Below, piece by piece: positions 20,614 to 30,914 of a DNA stretch of 58,847 nucleotides. The DNA comes from an uncultured Pelagibacteraceae bacterium (GTDB lineage: Bacteria; Pseudomonadota; Alphaproteobacteria; Pelagibacterales; Pelagibacteraceae). The stretch's first letter is position 1. Each line of letters begins with the position of its first letter. Position numbers and translations under genes: made by a program. A model generated the notes under the pieces. That model did no database searches, was not told the DNA's origin, and worked only from the letters and a program-made list of their open reading frames with translations. Where the stretch lies: positions 1-58,847 of the forward strand of contig CACCVU010000003.1 of assembly GCA_902549495.1 (NCBI GenBank), read 5' to 3'.

Positions 20614-22999
20614 TATTCAGATCATTTTTTTATTTTTAATATTTAATTCTAATATTATGGCAGAAAATATTATTATCGAGGCTAAAAATATTACCTTAGA
20701 TAAGAGTCAAAAATCTTCATTATTTGAAAATGAGGTTAAAGTAAAAACAAATGATGGATATATTATAAGAAGTGACTCTGCAAATTACAACAAGGAAAAG
20801 GGAATTTTAATTTTGAAGAAAAACATAATTGGTAAAGATCAAAAAAACAATATTATTAAAGCAGATTTTGCAAAATATGACGAAAAAACAAAAATTTTTA
20901 TTACTGTTGGTCCAACTAAAATTACTACATCTGAAAATTATTTTATTGAAAGTACTGACATTAAACTGAACAATTCTTCAAAACAAATTTCCTCAAAAAA
21001 TCAAACTATTGTTACAGATCAAGATAAAAACAAAATATTTGTGAATAATTTTGAATATCAAACTGGAAATAACATTTTTAAATCAATTGGCAATATTGAA
21101 GTAATTGATAATAGACAAAATAAATATGAATTTTCACAAGTTTATATTGACACAAATAAAAAAGAGATCTTAGGGACTGATATTAAATCATATATTAACG
21201 ATAAAAATTTTAAAATTGATGAAAGAAATAAACCAAGGGTTTTTGCTAATACATTTAAAATGAGTGAAAAAAATTCTGAGTTTACCAAAAGTATTTTCAC
21301 TTTGTGTGATTATAGAAAAAAAGATAAATGTCCGCCTTGGTCTATTCAAGCTTCAAAAATGCTTCACGACAGTGAAAAAAAAACAATATATTATGATAAT
21401 GCTGTGGTTAAAGTTTTTGATCTTCCTATCTTTTATTTACCAAAATTATCTCACCCAGATCCCTCTGTTAAAAGAAGGTCAGGTTTCTTAGTTCCAAGTA
21501 TTTCAGATTCAAAAAATTTAGGCTATGGATTCTCAATTCCTTATTTTTTTGATGTTAATAAAGATAAAAATTTTACCTTCACAAACAAATTTTTTGTCAA
21601 TGAAAATCCTCTTTTTACCGGTGAGTATCATCAAGCTTTTCGAAATTCCAATTTTATAGCAGATTTTGGATTTACAGAAGGATATAGTAATACCAGTGCA
21701 ACTAAAACAGAAGGTTCTAAATCTCATTTTTTTTCAAAATTTATTAAAAATTTTAAAGGTAAAAATGAGTCTAAAAATACTATAAGCTTATCATTACAAT
21801 CTGTTTCTAACGATAAATATTTAAAGCTCTACAAATTGAAGTCTAATTTAGTTGATTATAATCAAGATACATTGGAAAGTGCTTTAAATTTTTCTCATGA
21901 AGAAGAGGATATATTTTTTGGGTTAAATGCAAGTATTTTTGAAACTTTAAAAGAAAATTATAATGATAAATACGAATACATAGCCCCTGAAATTACTTTA
22001 GACAAAAATATATTTGCAAGTGAGGTTTTTGGAAACTTAAATTTTCAAACAAATTTAAAAGTACATAATTATGATACAAATAAACAAACTAATTTCAACG
22101 TGAATGACTTAAGCTGGACTTCAAAAGATTTATTACATAAATCTGGTATAAAATCTAAATTTTTAGGTAATTTTAAAAATATAAATTATGAGTCTAAAAA
22201 TGTAAGTAAGTATAAAGATGATCCAACAAGTGAAATATATGGGGCTTTAGGATACCAATCACAGATAAAACTAGAAAAAAATATTGGAACAAGTCAGCAT
22301 TTTCTTGTACCTAAATTTTTTGCTAGATACGCGCCTGGTAGTATGAGAAAAGAAAGCTCAGGATCTAGATTAAATGCCACAAAAGCTTTTAGCATGGATC
22401 GACTTGATAATATTAATAATTTCGAAAATGGATTAACTGGAGCTTTCGGTATTGATTACCAAATTAAAAGTAATGATAAAAATTTCGATTTTTCTATAGC
22501 GCAAATAATAAACAATAAAGAAAATAAAAAGATGCCTAGTGAGAGTAGTTTAGATGAAAAGGTTTCAGATCTTGTCGGGGAGACTAATTTAGAAATTACT
22601 AAAAGATTCAATCTAAATTATAATTTTGCTGTAGATCAAAATTATAAAGAATTGAATTACAACGACCTTGGAGCTAAGATGAATTTTGGTGCTTTAGATA
22701 TTGATTTTAATTACCTTCAGGAGAAAAATCATATTGGAAATAAAGATTACTTTAAAACTAAATTCTCTTATAATGATGGTGATAAAGCTATGCTCTCGTT
22801 TGAAACCAAACGTAATTTAATCACTAACTCTTCAGAATTTTACAACTTGAGTTATGAATATATAAATGACTGTTTGCGAGCTGGTCTTGTTTATAGACGA
22901 GAGTTTTATAGTGACTCTGAACTTGAGGCCGAAAATTCTTTATTCTTTAAAATTACATTAACGCCATTTGGTGGTGTTGACACTCCTTCATTCAACTAA
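20603..22999 (+). CDS. lptD: LPS-assembly protein LptD
   Basis: OstA-type N-terminus and FTLCDYRKKDKCPPWSIQASKMLHD...DLPIFYLPKLSHPDPSVKRRSGFLVPS. Confidence 0.93.
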   Translation: MKNSIQIIFLFLIFNSNIMAENIIIEAKNITLDKSQKSSLFENEVKVKTNDGYIIRSDSANYNKEKGILILKKNIIGKDQKNNIIKADFAKYDEKTKIFITVGPTKITTSENYFIESTDIKLNNSSKQISSKNQTIVTDQDKNKIFVNNFEYQTGNNIFKSIGNIEVIDNRQNKYEFSQVYIDTNKKEILGTDIKSYINDKNFKIDERNKPRVFANTFKMSEKNSEFTKSIFTLCDYRKKDKCPPWSIQASKMLHDSEKKTIYYDNAVVKVFDLPIFYLPKLSHPDPSVKRRSGFLVPSISDSKNLGYGFSIPYFFDVNKDKNFTFTNKFFVNENPLFTGEYHQAFRNSNFIADFGFTEGYSNTSATKTEGSKSHFFSKFIKNFKGKNESKNTISLSLQSVSNDKYLKLYKLKSNLVDYNQDTLESALNFSHEEEDIFFGLNASIFETLKENYNDKYEYIAPEITLDKNIFASEVFGNLNFQTNLKVHNYDTNKQTNFNVNDLSWTSKDLLHKSGIKSKFLGNFKNINYESKNVSKYKDDPTSEIYGALGYQSQIKLEKNIGTSQHFLVPKFFARYAPGSMRKESSGSRLNATKAFSMDRLDNINNFENGLTGAFGIDYQIKSNDKNFDFSIAQIINNKENKKMPSESSLDEKVSDLVGETNLEITKRFNLNYNFAVDQNYKELNYNDLGAKMNFGALDIDFNYLQEKNHIGNKDYFKTKFSYNDGDKAMLSFETKRNLITNSSEFYNLSYEYINDCLRAGLVYRREFYSDSELEAENSLFFKITLTPFGGVDTPSFN

Positions 23000-23928
23000 T
23001 GACTAGAAAATATTTTTTTTTCTTCTTTAACTTGACTATATTAAGTTTAATTTTTTTTCCTCTTAATGCTATCAAAAATGAAATTGTTTTGAAAATTGAT
23101 AATAACATTATCACAACTTATGAAATTAAGAATAAAATAAAAACTTCTCTAATACTTTCAAATCAAGTCATTAATCAGACTAATATAGATAAAAATAAAA
23201 ATCGAGCGCTTGGATACTTGATAGATCTTAAATTAAAGAAAAATGAATTAGAAAAATATAAATTTGATCTAAGAAATATAAATGTAAATGATCAGCTTCT
23301 ATCTTTATCTTCTAACAATATTAATGAGTTTAAAGAAAAGTTCCAAAAACTAGGAATAAATTTTGAATTATTTGTAAATGAGATCAAAATTGAAACAGCT
23401 TGGAAGCAATTAATGTTTAATATTTATAAAGAAAAAGTTAAAGTTAATCAAAATGATATTGATAAAGAAGTTTTGAATTATATTCAAAATAATTCCGATA
23501 TTACAGAGTTAAAAATTTCTGAAATTGAAATTAATTTTGATAAAAACTCAAACTATCAAGACGAAATCAATTTTATCATGAAAGAAATAAGCGAAAATGG
23601 ATTTGAAAAAACAGCGCAAAAATTTAGTATTTCATCTACCTCTAAAAATTTCGGTAATCTAGGATGGATAAACTCTGATAGTTTGAATTCAAAAGTGAAT
23701 AAAGTCTTAAAAGATTTAAAAAAAGGAGAAGTGTCTGCGCCAATTAAAAGTTCGAATTCTTTTATATTTTTTAAATTAGTAGATAAGAGAATTTCTAAAA
23801 TTGATGAAATTAATACTGAAGAATTTAAAAAAAGATTAATTGATCTAAAAAAAAATGAGTTATTTAATTTATATTCAACAAGTCACTTATCAAAATTAAA
23901 AAACAACTCTTTAATCGAGTACAAATGA
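22999..23928 (+). CDS. surA: SurA-like periplasmic peptidyl-prolyl isomerase (single parvulin domain)
   Basis: SurA N-domain-like region plus one parvulin repeat (FSISSTSKNFGNLGWINSDSLN...GEVSAPIKSSNSFIFFKLVDKR); between lptD and pdxA. Confidence 0.85.
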   Translation: MTRKYFFFFFNLTILSLIFFPLNAIKNEIVLKIDNNIITTYEIKNKIKTSLILSNQVINQTNIDKNKNRALGYLIDLKLKKNELEKYKFDLRNINVNDQLLSLSSNNINEFKEKFQKLGINFELFVNEIKIETAWKQLMFNIYKEKVKVNQNDIDKEVLNYIQNNSDITELKISEIEINFDKNSNYQDEINFIMKEISENGFEKTAQKFSISSTSKNFGNLGWINSDSLNSKVNKVLKDLKKGEVSAPIKSSNSFIFFKLVDKRISKIDEINTEEFKKRLIDLKKNELFNLYSTSHLSKLKNNSLIEYK

Positions 23929-24887
23929 AGAAAATTATTCTTGTCTGCGGAGATCCAAACAGTATTAACTCTGAAATTTTATTTAAAAGTTGGAAAAAAA
24001 TTAGCAAAACTTTGAAAAAAAAAATTTATTTAATTTCAAACTATAATTTAATTTTAGATCAATCAAAAAAACTTAAATTTTCTATAAAAATTGATAAAGT
24101 AAAAAGTATAAATGATAAGAACAACCAATTATCTTTAAAAGTACTAAATGTAAATTTAAAATACAAAAATCCTTTTAATGTTCCCTTTAAAAATTCATCA
24201 AAGTTCATAAAAAAATCTTTAAATATTGCGCATTATTTAAGTCTAAATAAAAATGTTTTAGGGTTAATCAATTGTCCAATAAATAAGAAACTGCTTTTGA
24301 GAAAAAATGTTGGAGTTACTGAGGTTTTATCAAAAAAGTGTAATGTAAAAAATAATTCAGAGGTTATGTTAATTAAAAATAAAAGATTTGCAGTGAGCCC
24401 AATAACTACTCACATTGATATAAAAAATGTTTCAAAAAATTTAAAATCTAAAATAATAATAAATAAAATTATTACAATTCATAAATTTTACAAAAAAGTT
24501 TTAAAGAAAATACCTAGGATTGGAATTCTTGGTTTAAATCCACATAATGCTGAAATGAACACGAATTCAGAGGAAAAAAGAATAATTATTCCATCAGTTC
24601 TAAAACTAAAAAGGAAGGGTATTAATTTAACAGGTCCACTAGTTACAGACACATTATTTATGGAAGATTTTAAAAAATATGATGTAATCGTTGGAATGTA
24701 TCACGATCAAGTATTAACACCATTTAAAACTATGTTTAAATTTGATGCAATAAATATTACTTTAGGTTTGAAATATTTAAGAGTTTCTCCAGATCATGGG
24801 GTGGCAAAAAAAATTATTTTCAAAAATAAAGCTAATCCTAAGAGTTTAATAGAATGTATAAATTTTATAAATAAATTTGGCACATGA
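23925..24887 (+). CDS. pdxA: 4-hydroxythreonine-4-phosphate dehydrogenase
   Basis: GDPNSINSEI, TTHIDIKNV, LGLNPHNAEMN, VGMYHDQVLTPFKTMFKFDAINITLGL. Confidence 0.93.
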   Translation: MKKIILVCGDPNSINSEILFKSWKKISKTLKKKIYLISNYNLILDQSKKLKFSIKIDKVKSINDKNNQLSLKVLNVNLKYKNPFNVPFKNSSKFIKKSLNIAHYLSLNKNVLGLINCPINKKLLLRKNVGVTEVLSKKCNVKNNSEVMLIKNKRFAVSPITTHIDIKNVSKNLKSKIIINKIITIHKFYKKVLKKIPRIGILGLNPHNAEMNTNSEEKRIIIPSVLKLKRKGINLTGPLVTDTLFMEDFKKYDVIVGMYHDQVLTPFKTMFKFDAINITLGLKYLRVSPDHGVAKKIIFKNKANPKSLIECINFINKFGT

Positions 24888-25669
24888 GTTATGCAAAAAA
24901 ATCTCTTGGGCAGAATTTTCTTATCGATAAAAATATAATAAGAAAAATAATAAATTTAGTTAAATTGGAGAAGAAAAATATAATTGAAATAGGTGCTGGG
25001 CACGGTGCGTTAACAGATGAGATATTAAAAAAAAAACCCAATTTATTAAATATAATTGAGAAAGATGTTTCTTTATATAAAAAGTTAAAATTAAAATATT
25101 CGAATATCAAGAATGTTAGAGTATATAATGATGATATTCTTGATTTTGATTTAGAAAGTTTAATAAAAAAAAATTCAATAATTATTGGAAATTTACCTTA
25201 TAATATATCATCACAAATTCTAGTAAAAATTTTAAGATTTAAAAAATGGCCTCCAAATTTTGAAAACCTAATTTTTATGTTTCAAAAAGAACTTGGTGAG
25301 AAAATTCTTGGAATATGCCCTAGCGTAAACTATGGGAGATTATCAATTTTATCAAGTTATAGATTGAAGTTTTTAAGTAAATTTTTAGTTTCGAAAAATT
25401 GTTTCTACCCTAAACCGAAAGTTACATCAATGGTAATTTTGTTTAAACCAGAAATTAAAAAACTTTACAAAATTGAAAATATTTTAAATTTAGAAAAAAT
25501 TACTAATTTTTTTTTTTCGAACAAAAGAAAAATGGTTAATAAAACTATAAAAAAGATTTTAAATGAGCGTGAAATTAAAAGTATATCCGGGTTAAGATTA
25601 AATTCAAGACCATCAGAAATAATGCCAGAAACTTACTACAAAATTACTGAATTATTTGAGAAGAAATAG
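24884..25669 (+). CDS. rsmA: 16S rRNA (adenine1518/1519-N6)-dimethyltransferase
   Basis: KSLGQNFLIDKNIIRKI, IEIGAGHGALTDEIL, IIGNLPYNISSQIL. Confidence 0.95.
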   Translation: MSYAKKSLGQNFLIDKNIIRKIINLVKLEKKNIIEIGAGHGALTDEILKKKPNLLNIIEKDVSLYKKLKLKYSNIKNVRVYNDDILDFDLESLIKKNSIIIGNLPYNISSQILVKILRFKKWPPNFENLIFMFQKELGEKILGICPSVNYGRLSILSSYRLKFLSKFLVSKNCFYPKPKVTSMVILFKPEIKKLYKIENILNLEKITNFFFSNKRKMVNKTIKKILNEREIKSISGLRLNSRPSEIMPETYYKITELFEKK

Positions 25670-26240
25670 AAATTTTTTGTTTGTATAGTTTAATTATGTT
25701 TTCAATTTGCTTGAAACAAACATCCAAATTATTATTTATAATGATATAATCGTAATCGTTCCAATGTTTTATGTCTTCATCAAACGCATTAAACCTTTTC
25801 TCTACTTCTTCGTTAGAATTTTGATTTCTTTTTATTAGCCTGTTTTTTAACTCATTTTTATTACTTGTAATTAGGTAAATTTTAATAATTTTTAAATTTT
25901 TAAATTTTGATAACTGTTTAGTTCCTTGCCAGTCAATGTCAAAAAGTAGGTCGTTTTTTTTAATTGAGTCATCGACATATTTTTTCAAGGTGCCGTAATA
26001 ATTTTCAAATATTTTCGCATATTCATAAAATTTTTTATCTTTAATTAGCTTTTCAAATTTTTCATTTGTGACAAAATGATAATCTACTCCGTCTACCTCA
26101 TTTGATCTAGGCGATCTTGTTGTGTGAGATACGGATATTTTAAAAGATAGATATTTTTGCTGAATTTTTTTTGTAATAGTGGTTTTTCCAACACCAGATG
26201 GAGAAGACAAAATTACCATAATATTTTCTCCACCCTGCAT
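25644..26240 (-). CDS. gmk: Guanylate kinase
   Basis: VILSSPSGVGKTTITKKI, SVSHTTRSPRSNEVDGVDYHFV; likely start is internal Met at 26219. Confidence 0.95.
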   Translation of the reverse strand: MQGGENIMVILSSPSGVGKTTITKKIQQKYLSFKISVSHTTRSPRSNEVDGVDYHFVTNEKFEKLIKDKKFYEYAKIFENYYGTLKKYVDDSIKKNDLLFDIDWQGTKQLSKFKNLKIIKIYLITSNKNELKNRLIKRNQNSNEEVEKRFNAFDEDIKHWNDYDYIIINNNLDVCFKQIENIIKLYKQKISISSQIIQ

Positions 26241-26262
26241 TTTAAAATAGCTTACTTAATTA

Positions 26263-26502
26263 CTAACTTGTTTTACTTTCAATAAACTTTATTGCGTCTC
26301 CAACAGTCAGAATTTTTTCTGCCTCACTGTCAGAAATTTCTGATCCAAATTCCTCTTCGAAAGCCATAACTAATTCTACTGTATCTAAGCTATCAGCTCC
26401 CAAATCGTCGATGAAACTTGCCTCTTCAGTAACCTTTTCTTCATCAATGCCTAAGTGATCTGCAACTATCTTTTTTATTTTACTTTTAATATCTTCTGAC
26501 AT
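26263..26502 (-). CDS. acpP: Acyl carrier protein
   Basis: Phosphopantetheine site [22 protein letters not shown]. Confidence 0.97.
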   Translation of the reverse strand: MSEDIKSKIKKIVADHLGIDEEKVTEEASFIDDLGADSLDTVELVMAFEEEFGSEISDSEAEKILTVGDAIKFIESKTS

Positions 26503-26551
26503 GAATTCCTTTCTTGTATATGATTTCTTATTAGATTATTAAACAGAATTG

Positions 26552-27283
26552 TCAAGCCATATACATTCCACCATTAACATGAATGGTTTCACCATTGATA
26601 TAATTTGATAAGTCTGAAGCTAAAAATGCTACACAATTAGAAACATCTTCTCCGGTGCCCAAATTACCAGAGGGAATTTTACTGATAAGGGTTTTTTTGA
26701 ATTCTTCATTAATTTTATCAGTCATTTCTGTTCTAATGAAACCTGGTGATACACAATTAATATTTATATTTTTTTTTGCATATTCGATAGCTAAACTTTT
26801 TGAAAATGCTACAATTCCAGCTTTTGAGGCTGAATAGTTAGCTTGGCCCAAATTTCCAGTATGTCCCACAATCGAAGTTATGTTTATTATCTTGCCATAT
26901 TTTTTTTTTAACATTTTTTTGATAGAGGCTTTGCACATTAGGAATGTTGAGGTTAGGTTAACATCTAAAACTTTTTTCCAATTTTCCTCAGAAAGTCTAA
27001 TTGATAAATTGTCCAAAGTAATTCCAGCGTTATTTATTAAAACGTCTAACCCCCCTAATTTTTTTTCTATTAAATCAATAAATTCATCAATTTTTTTATG
27101 TTCATCAAGTTTAAATTTTTCTGTTTGAATATTTGGAAATTTTTTTTTCAAATTAGCTAGCTTTTCCTCATTTGTGCCAGTAGCAATAATATTTGATCCA
27201 AAATAATCAAACTTTTCTACTAAACAGTTGCCAATTCCACCAGTCGCGCCTGTAATTAAAATTTTTTTATTTTTTAAATTCAT
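26552..27283 (-). CDS. fabG: 3-oxoacyl-ACP reductase
   Basis: SDR fold: GATGGIG, NNAGIT, YSASKAGIVAFSKSLA, CVSPGFIRTEMT; between fabD and acpP. Confidence 0.95.
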   Translation of the reverse strand: MNLKNKKILITGATGGIGNCLVEKFDYFGSNIIATGTNEEKLANLKKKFPNIQTEKFKLDEHKKIDEFIDLIEKKLGGLDVLINNAGITLDNLSIRLSEENWKKVLDVNLTSTFLMCKASIKKMLKKKYGKIINITSIVGHTGNLGQANYSASKAGIVAFSKSLAIEYAKKNININCVSPGFIRTEMTDKINEEFKKTLISKIPSGNLGTGEDVSNCVAFLASDLSNYINGETIHVNGGMYMA

Positions 27284-28208
27284 CTTTTAAATTTTTAATA
27301 TCAGCTATTGAGTTAATTGAAAAGCAATTTGCGCCTTTAATTGTTCTTTTAACCATGCCTGTTAAAACTTTTCCTGGACCTATTTCTACAAAATTTTCCA
27401 CTTTTTCTTTCGACATTTTTAAAATAGATTCCCTCCATTTAACACTTGAATAAATTTGTTTTACTAAAAATTTCTTTATAATTTCTGGATCAGTAATTGG
27501 ATCAGCTGTTACATTGCTTATTATCTCGTGTTTAGGTATTTTGAATTCTATATTATTAATTTTATCAGTCATATATTCAGCTGCTGGTTTCATCAATCTA
27601 CAATGAAATGGAGCACTTACTTTAAGCTGAATTGATTTAATTTTTTTTTCTTTTAAAACTTTTTCAATACGTTCTACGCTCTCTTTTTTTCCACTTACAA
27701 TTACTTGTCCCTCAGCATTATCATTTGCGATCTCACAAACATCATCTTTATTTAATTTGAGACTAATAAGTTCTTTTATTACATCAATTTTTGTTCCTAA
27801 AATCGCTATCATACTGCCTAAACCAACAGGGACCGCTTCTTGCATAGCTTTACCTCTTTGGTGTAATAAATATAAAGCATCATCAAATTTAAGACAGTCT
27901 GAACAAACTAAAGCACTGTACTCACCAAGTGAATGACCTGCAAAAAACTTAAAAGAGGAAAAATCAAAATTAAATTCTTTTTTTAATGTTTCGAATATAG
28001 AATAACTTACTGTTAAAATAGCTGGTTGTGTATTTTTAGTGAGCTGTAATTGATCAGATGGTCCTTCAAGAATTAACTTTGAAATAGAAAAATTTAGTTT
28101 TTCATCTGCCTCTTTGAATATATTTTTTACTAATTGAAAATTGTTAAAAAATTCAGATCCCATGCCAACAACTTGCGATCCTTGTCCTGGAAATAATAGA
28201 GAGCTCAT
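27267..28208 (-). CDS. fabD: Malonyl-CoA:ACP transacylase
   Basis: LFPGQGSQVVGMG, AGHSLGEYSALV, SAPFHCRLM. Confidence 0.96.
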   Translation of the reverse strand: MSSLLFPGQGSQVVGMGSEFFNNFQLVKNIFKEADEKLNFSISKLILEGPSDQLQLTKNTQPAILTVSYSIFETLKKEFNFDFSSFKFFAGHSLGEYSALVCSDCLKFDDALYLLHQRGKAMQEAVPVGLGSMIAILGTKIDVIKELISLKLNKDDVCEIANDNAEGQVIVSGKKESVERIEKVLKEKKIKSIQLKVSAPFHCRLMKPAAEYMTDKINNIEFKIPKHEIISNVTADPITDPEIIKKFLVKQIYSSVKWRESILKMSKEKVENFVEIGPGKVLTGMVKRTIKGANCFSINSIADIKNLKDEFKK

Positions 28209-28309
28209 TTAGTCTTATTTATTTAATATTATTAGTGTTGATATAATCATTTATTATAGTATAAACCAATCTTTATAAATATTAATTAAATCTAAGTTAA
28301 CATTATTTT

Positions 28310-28630
28310 ATGGCTTTTTACGAAAACACTATAGTTGCTAAACAAGATTTAGCTGAAAAAGATTTGAAAACGCTAAAAGACAAGTATAATGAGGTAATAA
28401 ATAAATCATCTGGCAAAGTAATCAAAATTGAAGAGTGGGGTCTTTTAAATTTGGCAAACAAAATCAAGAATTATAAAAGAGGTTTCTATATTCATTATAA
28501 GTTTGAAGGAACGGTAAATACACTAAATGAAATTGAGAAAAAAATAAAATTAGACAGTTCAGTTATAAGACATTTGACTGTTAAGTATAAGAGATTAGAT
28601 ACTAAAAATGAATATTTTAAAAAAAACTAA
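28310..28630 (+). CDS. rpsF: 30S ribosomal protein S6
   Basis: KIEEWGLLNLANKIKNYKRGFYIHYKFEG; followed by rpsR and rplI. Confidence 0.95.
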   Translation: MAFYENTIVAKQDLAEKDLKTLKDKYNEVINKSSGKVIKIEEWGLLNLANKIKNYKRGFYIHYKFEGTVNTLNEIEKKIKLDSSVIRHLTVKYKRLDTKNEYFKKN

Positions 28631-28637
28631 CTAAATA

Positions 28638-28910
28638 ATGAAAAGAAATAATAAAAAAAAACATAAAAAAAGTAACAATTCAATTAGTAAGCTTAGTCTA
28701 TTTCAAAAAAACGAAGGAAAATTTTCAAAAAAATGTCCTCTTTCAGCAAAGAACGCTCCAATAGTTGATTATAAAAATATTGGATTGTTGAAAAAATATG
28801 TTTCTGAAAATGGAAAAATTGTCTCCTCAAAAATTACTTCAGTTTCGTTCAATAAACAAAGAAAGCTTACGAGGGAGATAAAAAGAGCTAAAATCCTAGG
28901 CCTATTATAA
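28638..28910 (+). CDS. rpsR: 30S ribosomal protein S18
   Basis: [19 protein letters not shown]-type core ([48 protein letters not shown]). Confidence 0.95.
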   Translation: MKRNNKKKHKKSNNSISKLSLFQKNEGKFSKKCPLSAKNAPIVDYKNIGLLKKYVSENGKIVSSKITSVSFNKQRKLTREIKRAKILGLL

Positions 28911-28911
28911 A

Positions 28912-29367
28912 ATGGAAGTTATCTTATTAGAAAATATTCTTAACCTAGGCAACATTGGCGACAAAGTTAGTGTAAAAAATGGTTATGGAAGAAACTTTTT
29001 ACTTAAAAAAGGTAAAGCTTTAAGATTTAGTAAAGAAAATTTAAACTATGTAAATAAAAAAAAAGATGAATTAAATAAGAAAAATTCTGAACTTAAAAAT
29101 AAATTTAAGGAAATAGCTAAGTTAGTAAATAGAAAAACATTCATTTTTAATCGTGAAAGTAAGGAAAATGGTGATCTGTATGGGTCAATTAAGCCAAAAG
29201 AAATTACCAATCTTATTAAAGATCAAACAAAGGCTGAAGTAAGTCCTTCGCAAATTATTCTTAAGGATGAATTGAATAAAATTGGTTTATATAAAGTTGA
29301 CATCAACTTCCATTCTGAAGTAAAAGCGAATATCTCAGTTAAAATTGACAAAATTCAAGCTAAATAA
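28912..29367 (+). CDS. rplI: 50S ribosomal protein L9
   Basis: MEVILLENILNLGNIGDKVSVKNGYGRNFLLKKGKA. Confidence 0.96.
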   Translation: MEVILLENILNLGNIGDKVSVKNGYGRNFLLKKGKALRFSKENLNYVNKKKDELNKKNSELKNKFKEIAKLVNRKTFIFNRESKENGDLYGSIKPKEITNLIKDQTKAEVSPSQIILKDELNKIGLYKVDINFHSEVKANISVKIDKIQAK

Positions 29368-29423
29368 CTTTTCCACAGAATAGAAAAAAAGGTGTGTAAC
29401 TTTATCCTTTAAAGCACTTTGCA

Positions 29424-30869
29424 TTGAACTATTATTTAAATGTGAAGGAAGTTCAATCTATACAAAATAAAGCTCAAAATAAACAACCATCAAATTTAGA
29501 GGCTGAACAAGCTCTGATTGGTTCAGTTTTGGTTAACAATGATGTAATTGACGAGGTGTCGACATTTATAAGGCCAACAATTTTTTATGATCCTGCTCAT
29601 GTAAAAATTTATGAAGTAATTGAAAATTTAAATAATAAAGGAATGATAGCAAATCCAATTACATTAAAAAATTATTTTGAAAAAGATAATATGTTGAACG
29701 AGGTTGGGGGGACTGAGTATCTGGTGAAACTTACTAGGTTTTCTGGGTCGACAAAACAGGCCATTGATTATGCCAAAATTATTCATGAGATGTATCTTAG
29801 ACGGGAACTTATCTCAATTTCTGAAAAACTTTCTTATGATACACTTAATGCGAATGCTCAAGAACAAAATGCAGAAAATATTATTGAATTTACAGAAAAA
29901 TCTCTTTTTAATTTAGCTGAAAGAGGAAGTTTTTCTCAATCGTTTATTGAGTTTAAAAAAGCTATAGATAAAACTATTGAATTGGCAACTCTTGCTATGC
30001 AAAGTGATCGCGGTATTGTTGGTGTCCCGACAGGTTTAACTGATTTGGATGAAAAATTAGGAGGATTACACAAATCAGACTTAATTATTTTAGCTGGTAG
30101 ACCTTCAATGGGTAAAACTGCATTAGCTACAAATATTGCATACAACGCTGCTCAAAACATTTTGTCAAGGCAAGAAAAATCTTCTGTAGCTTTTTTTTCT
30201 TTGGAAATGTCCTCAGAACAATTATCAACTAGAATATTATCTGAACAGGCAAGAATCAAATCAGACTCAATTAGACAAGGAAACGTCACTGAAGAAGAAA
30301 TTAATAGGTATATTGAAACTTCAAGAAACATTTATAATTTGCCTTTGTTTATTGATGAAACACCAGCAATCACTATCGCGACTTTGAGTAATAGAGCTAG
30401 AAGAATAAAGAGATTGAATGGACTAAGTTTAATTGTAGTTGATTATATTCAATTAATGAGATCCAGCTCAAACAAGAATGATGGAAGAGTCCAAGAAATT
30501 TCAGAAATAACACAAGGATTAAAAGCTATAGCAAAAGAGCTTTCAGTGCCTGTATTAGCTTTATCTCAATTATCTAGAGCGGTTGAGCAGCGTGATGATA
30601 AGCAACCACAATTGGCTGATTTAAGAGAGTCAGGATCTATAGAGCAAGATGCTGATGTGGTGATGTTCGTTTACAGAGAAGCTTATTATTTAGAAAGAAA
30701 ACAACCTAAACTTGGATCTATTGAACATGCCGAATGGCAGTCAAAAATGAATGATGTAAATGGTTTAGCTGATATAATTTTAGGAAAACAAAGACATGGA
30801 CCAACTGGCACAATTAAAGTTGAGTTTGAAGGGATTTATACGAAATTCAAAGATTTGAGTAAAAATTAG
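29424..30869 (+). CDS. dnaB: Replicative DNA helicase DnaB
   Basis: LEAEQALIGSVL, GRPSMGKTALATNIA, VVDYIQLM, LSQLSRAVEQRDDKQPQLADLRESGSIEQDADVV. Exact start uncertain. Confidence 0.96.
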   Translation: MNYYLNVKEVQSIQNKAQNKQPSNLEAEQALIGSVLVNNDVIDEVSTFIRPTIFYDPAHVKIYEVIENLNNKGMIANPITLKNYFEKDNMLNEVGGTEYLVKLTRFSGSTKQAIDYAKIIHEMYLRRELISISEKLSYDTLNANAQEQNAENIIEFTEKSLFNLAERGSFSQSFIEFKKAIDKTIELATLAMQSDRGIVGVPTGLTDLDEKLGGLHKSDLIILAGRPSMGKTALATNIAYNAAQNILSRQEKSSVAFFSLEMSSEQLSTRILSEQARIKSDSIRQGNVTEEEINRYIETSRNIYNLPLFIDETPAITIATLSNRARRIKRLNGLSLIVVDYIQLMRSSSNKNDGRVQEISEITQGLKAIAKELSVPVLALSQLSRAVEQRDDKQPQLADLRESGSIEQDADVVMFVYREAYYLERKQPKLGSIEHAEWQSKMNDVNGLADIILGKQRHGPTGTIKVEFEGIYTKFKDLSKN

Positions 30870-30914
30870 AGCTAATTTTTTCTTTAGTTATAGTAAAATT
30901 CAGTTATATCTGAA

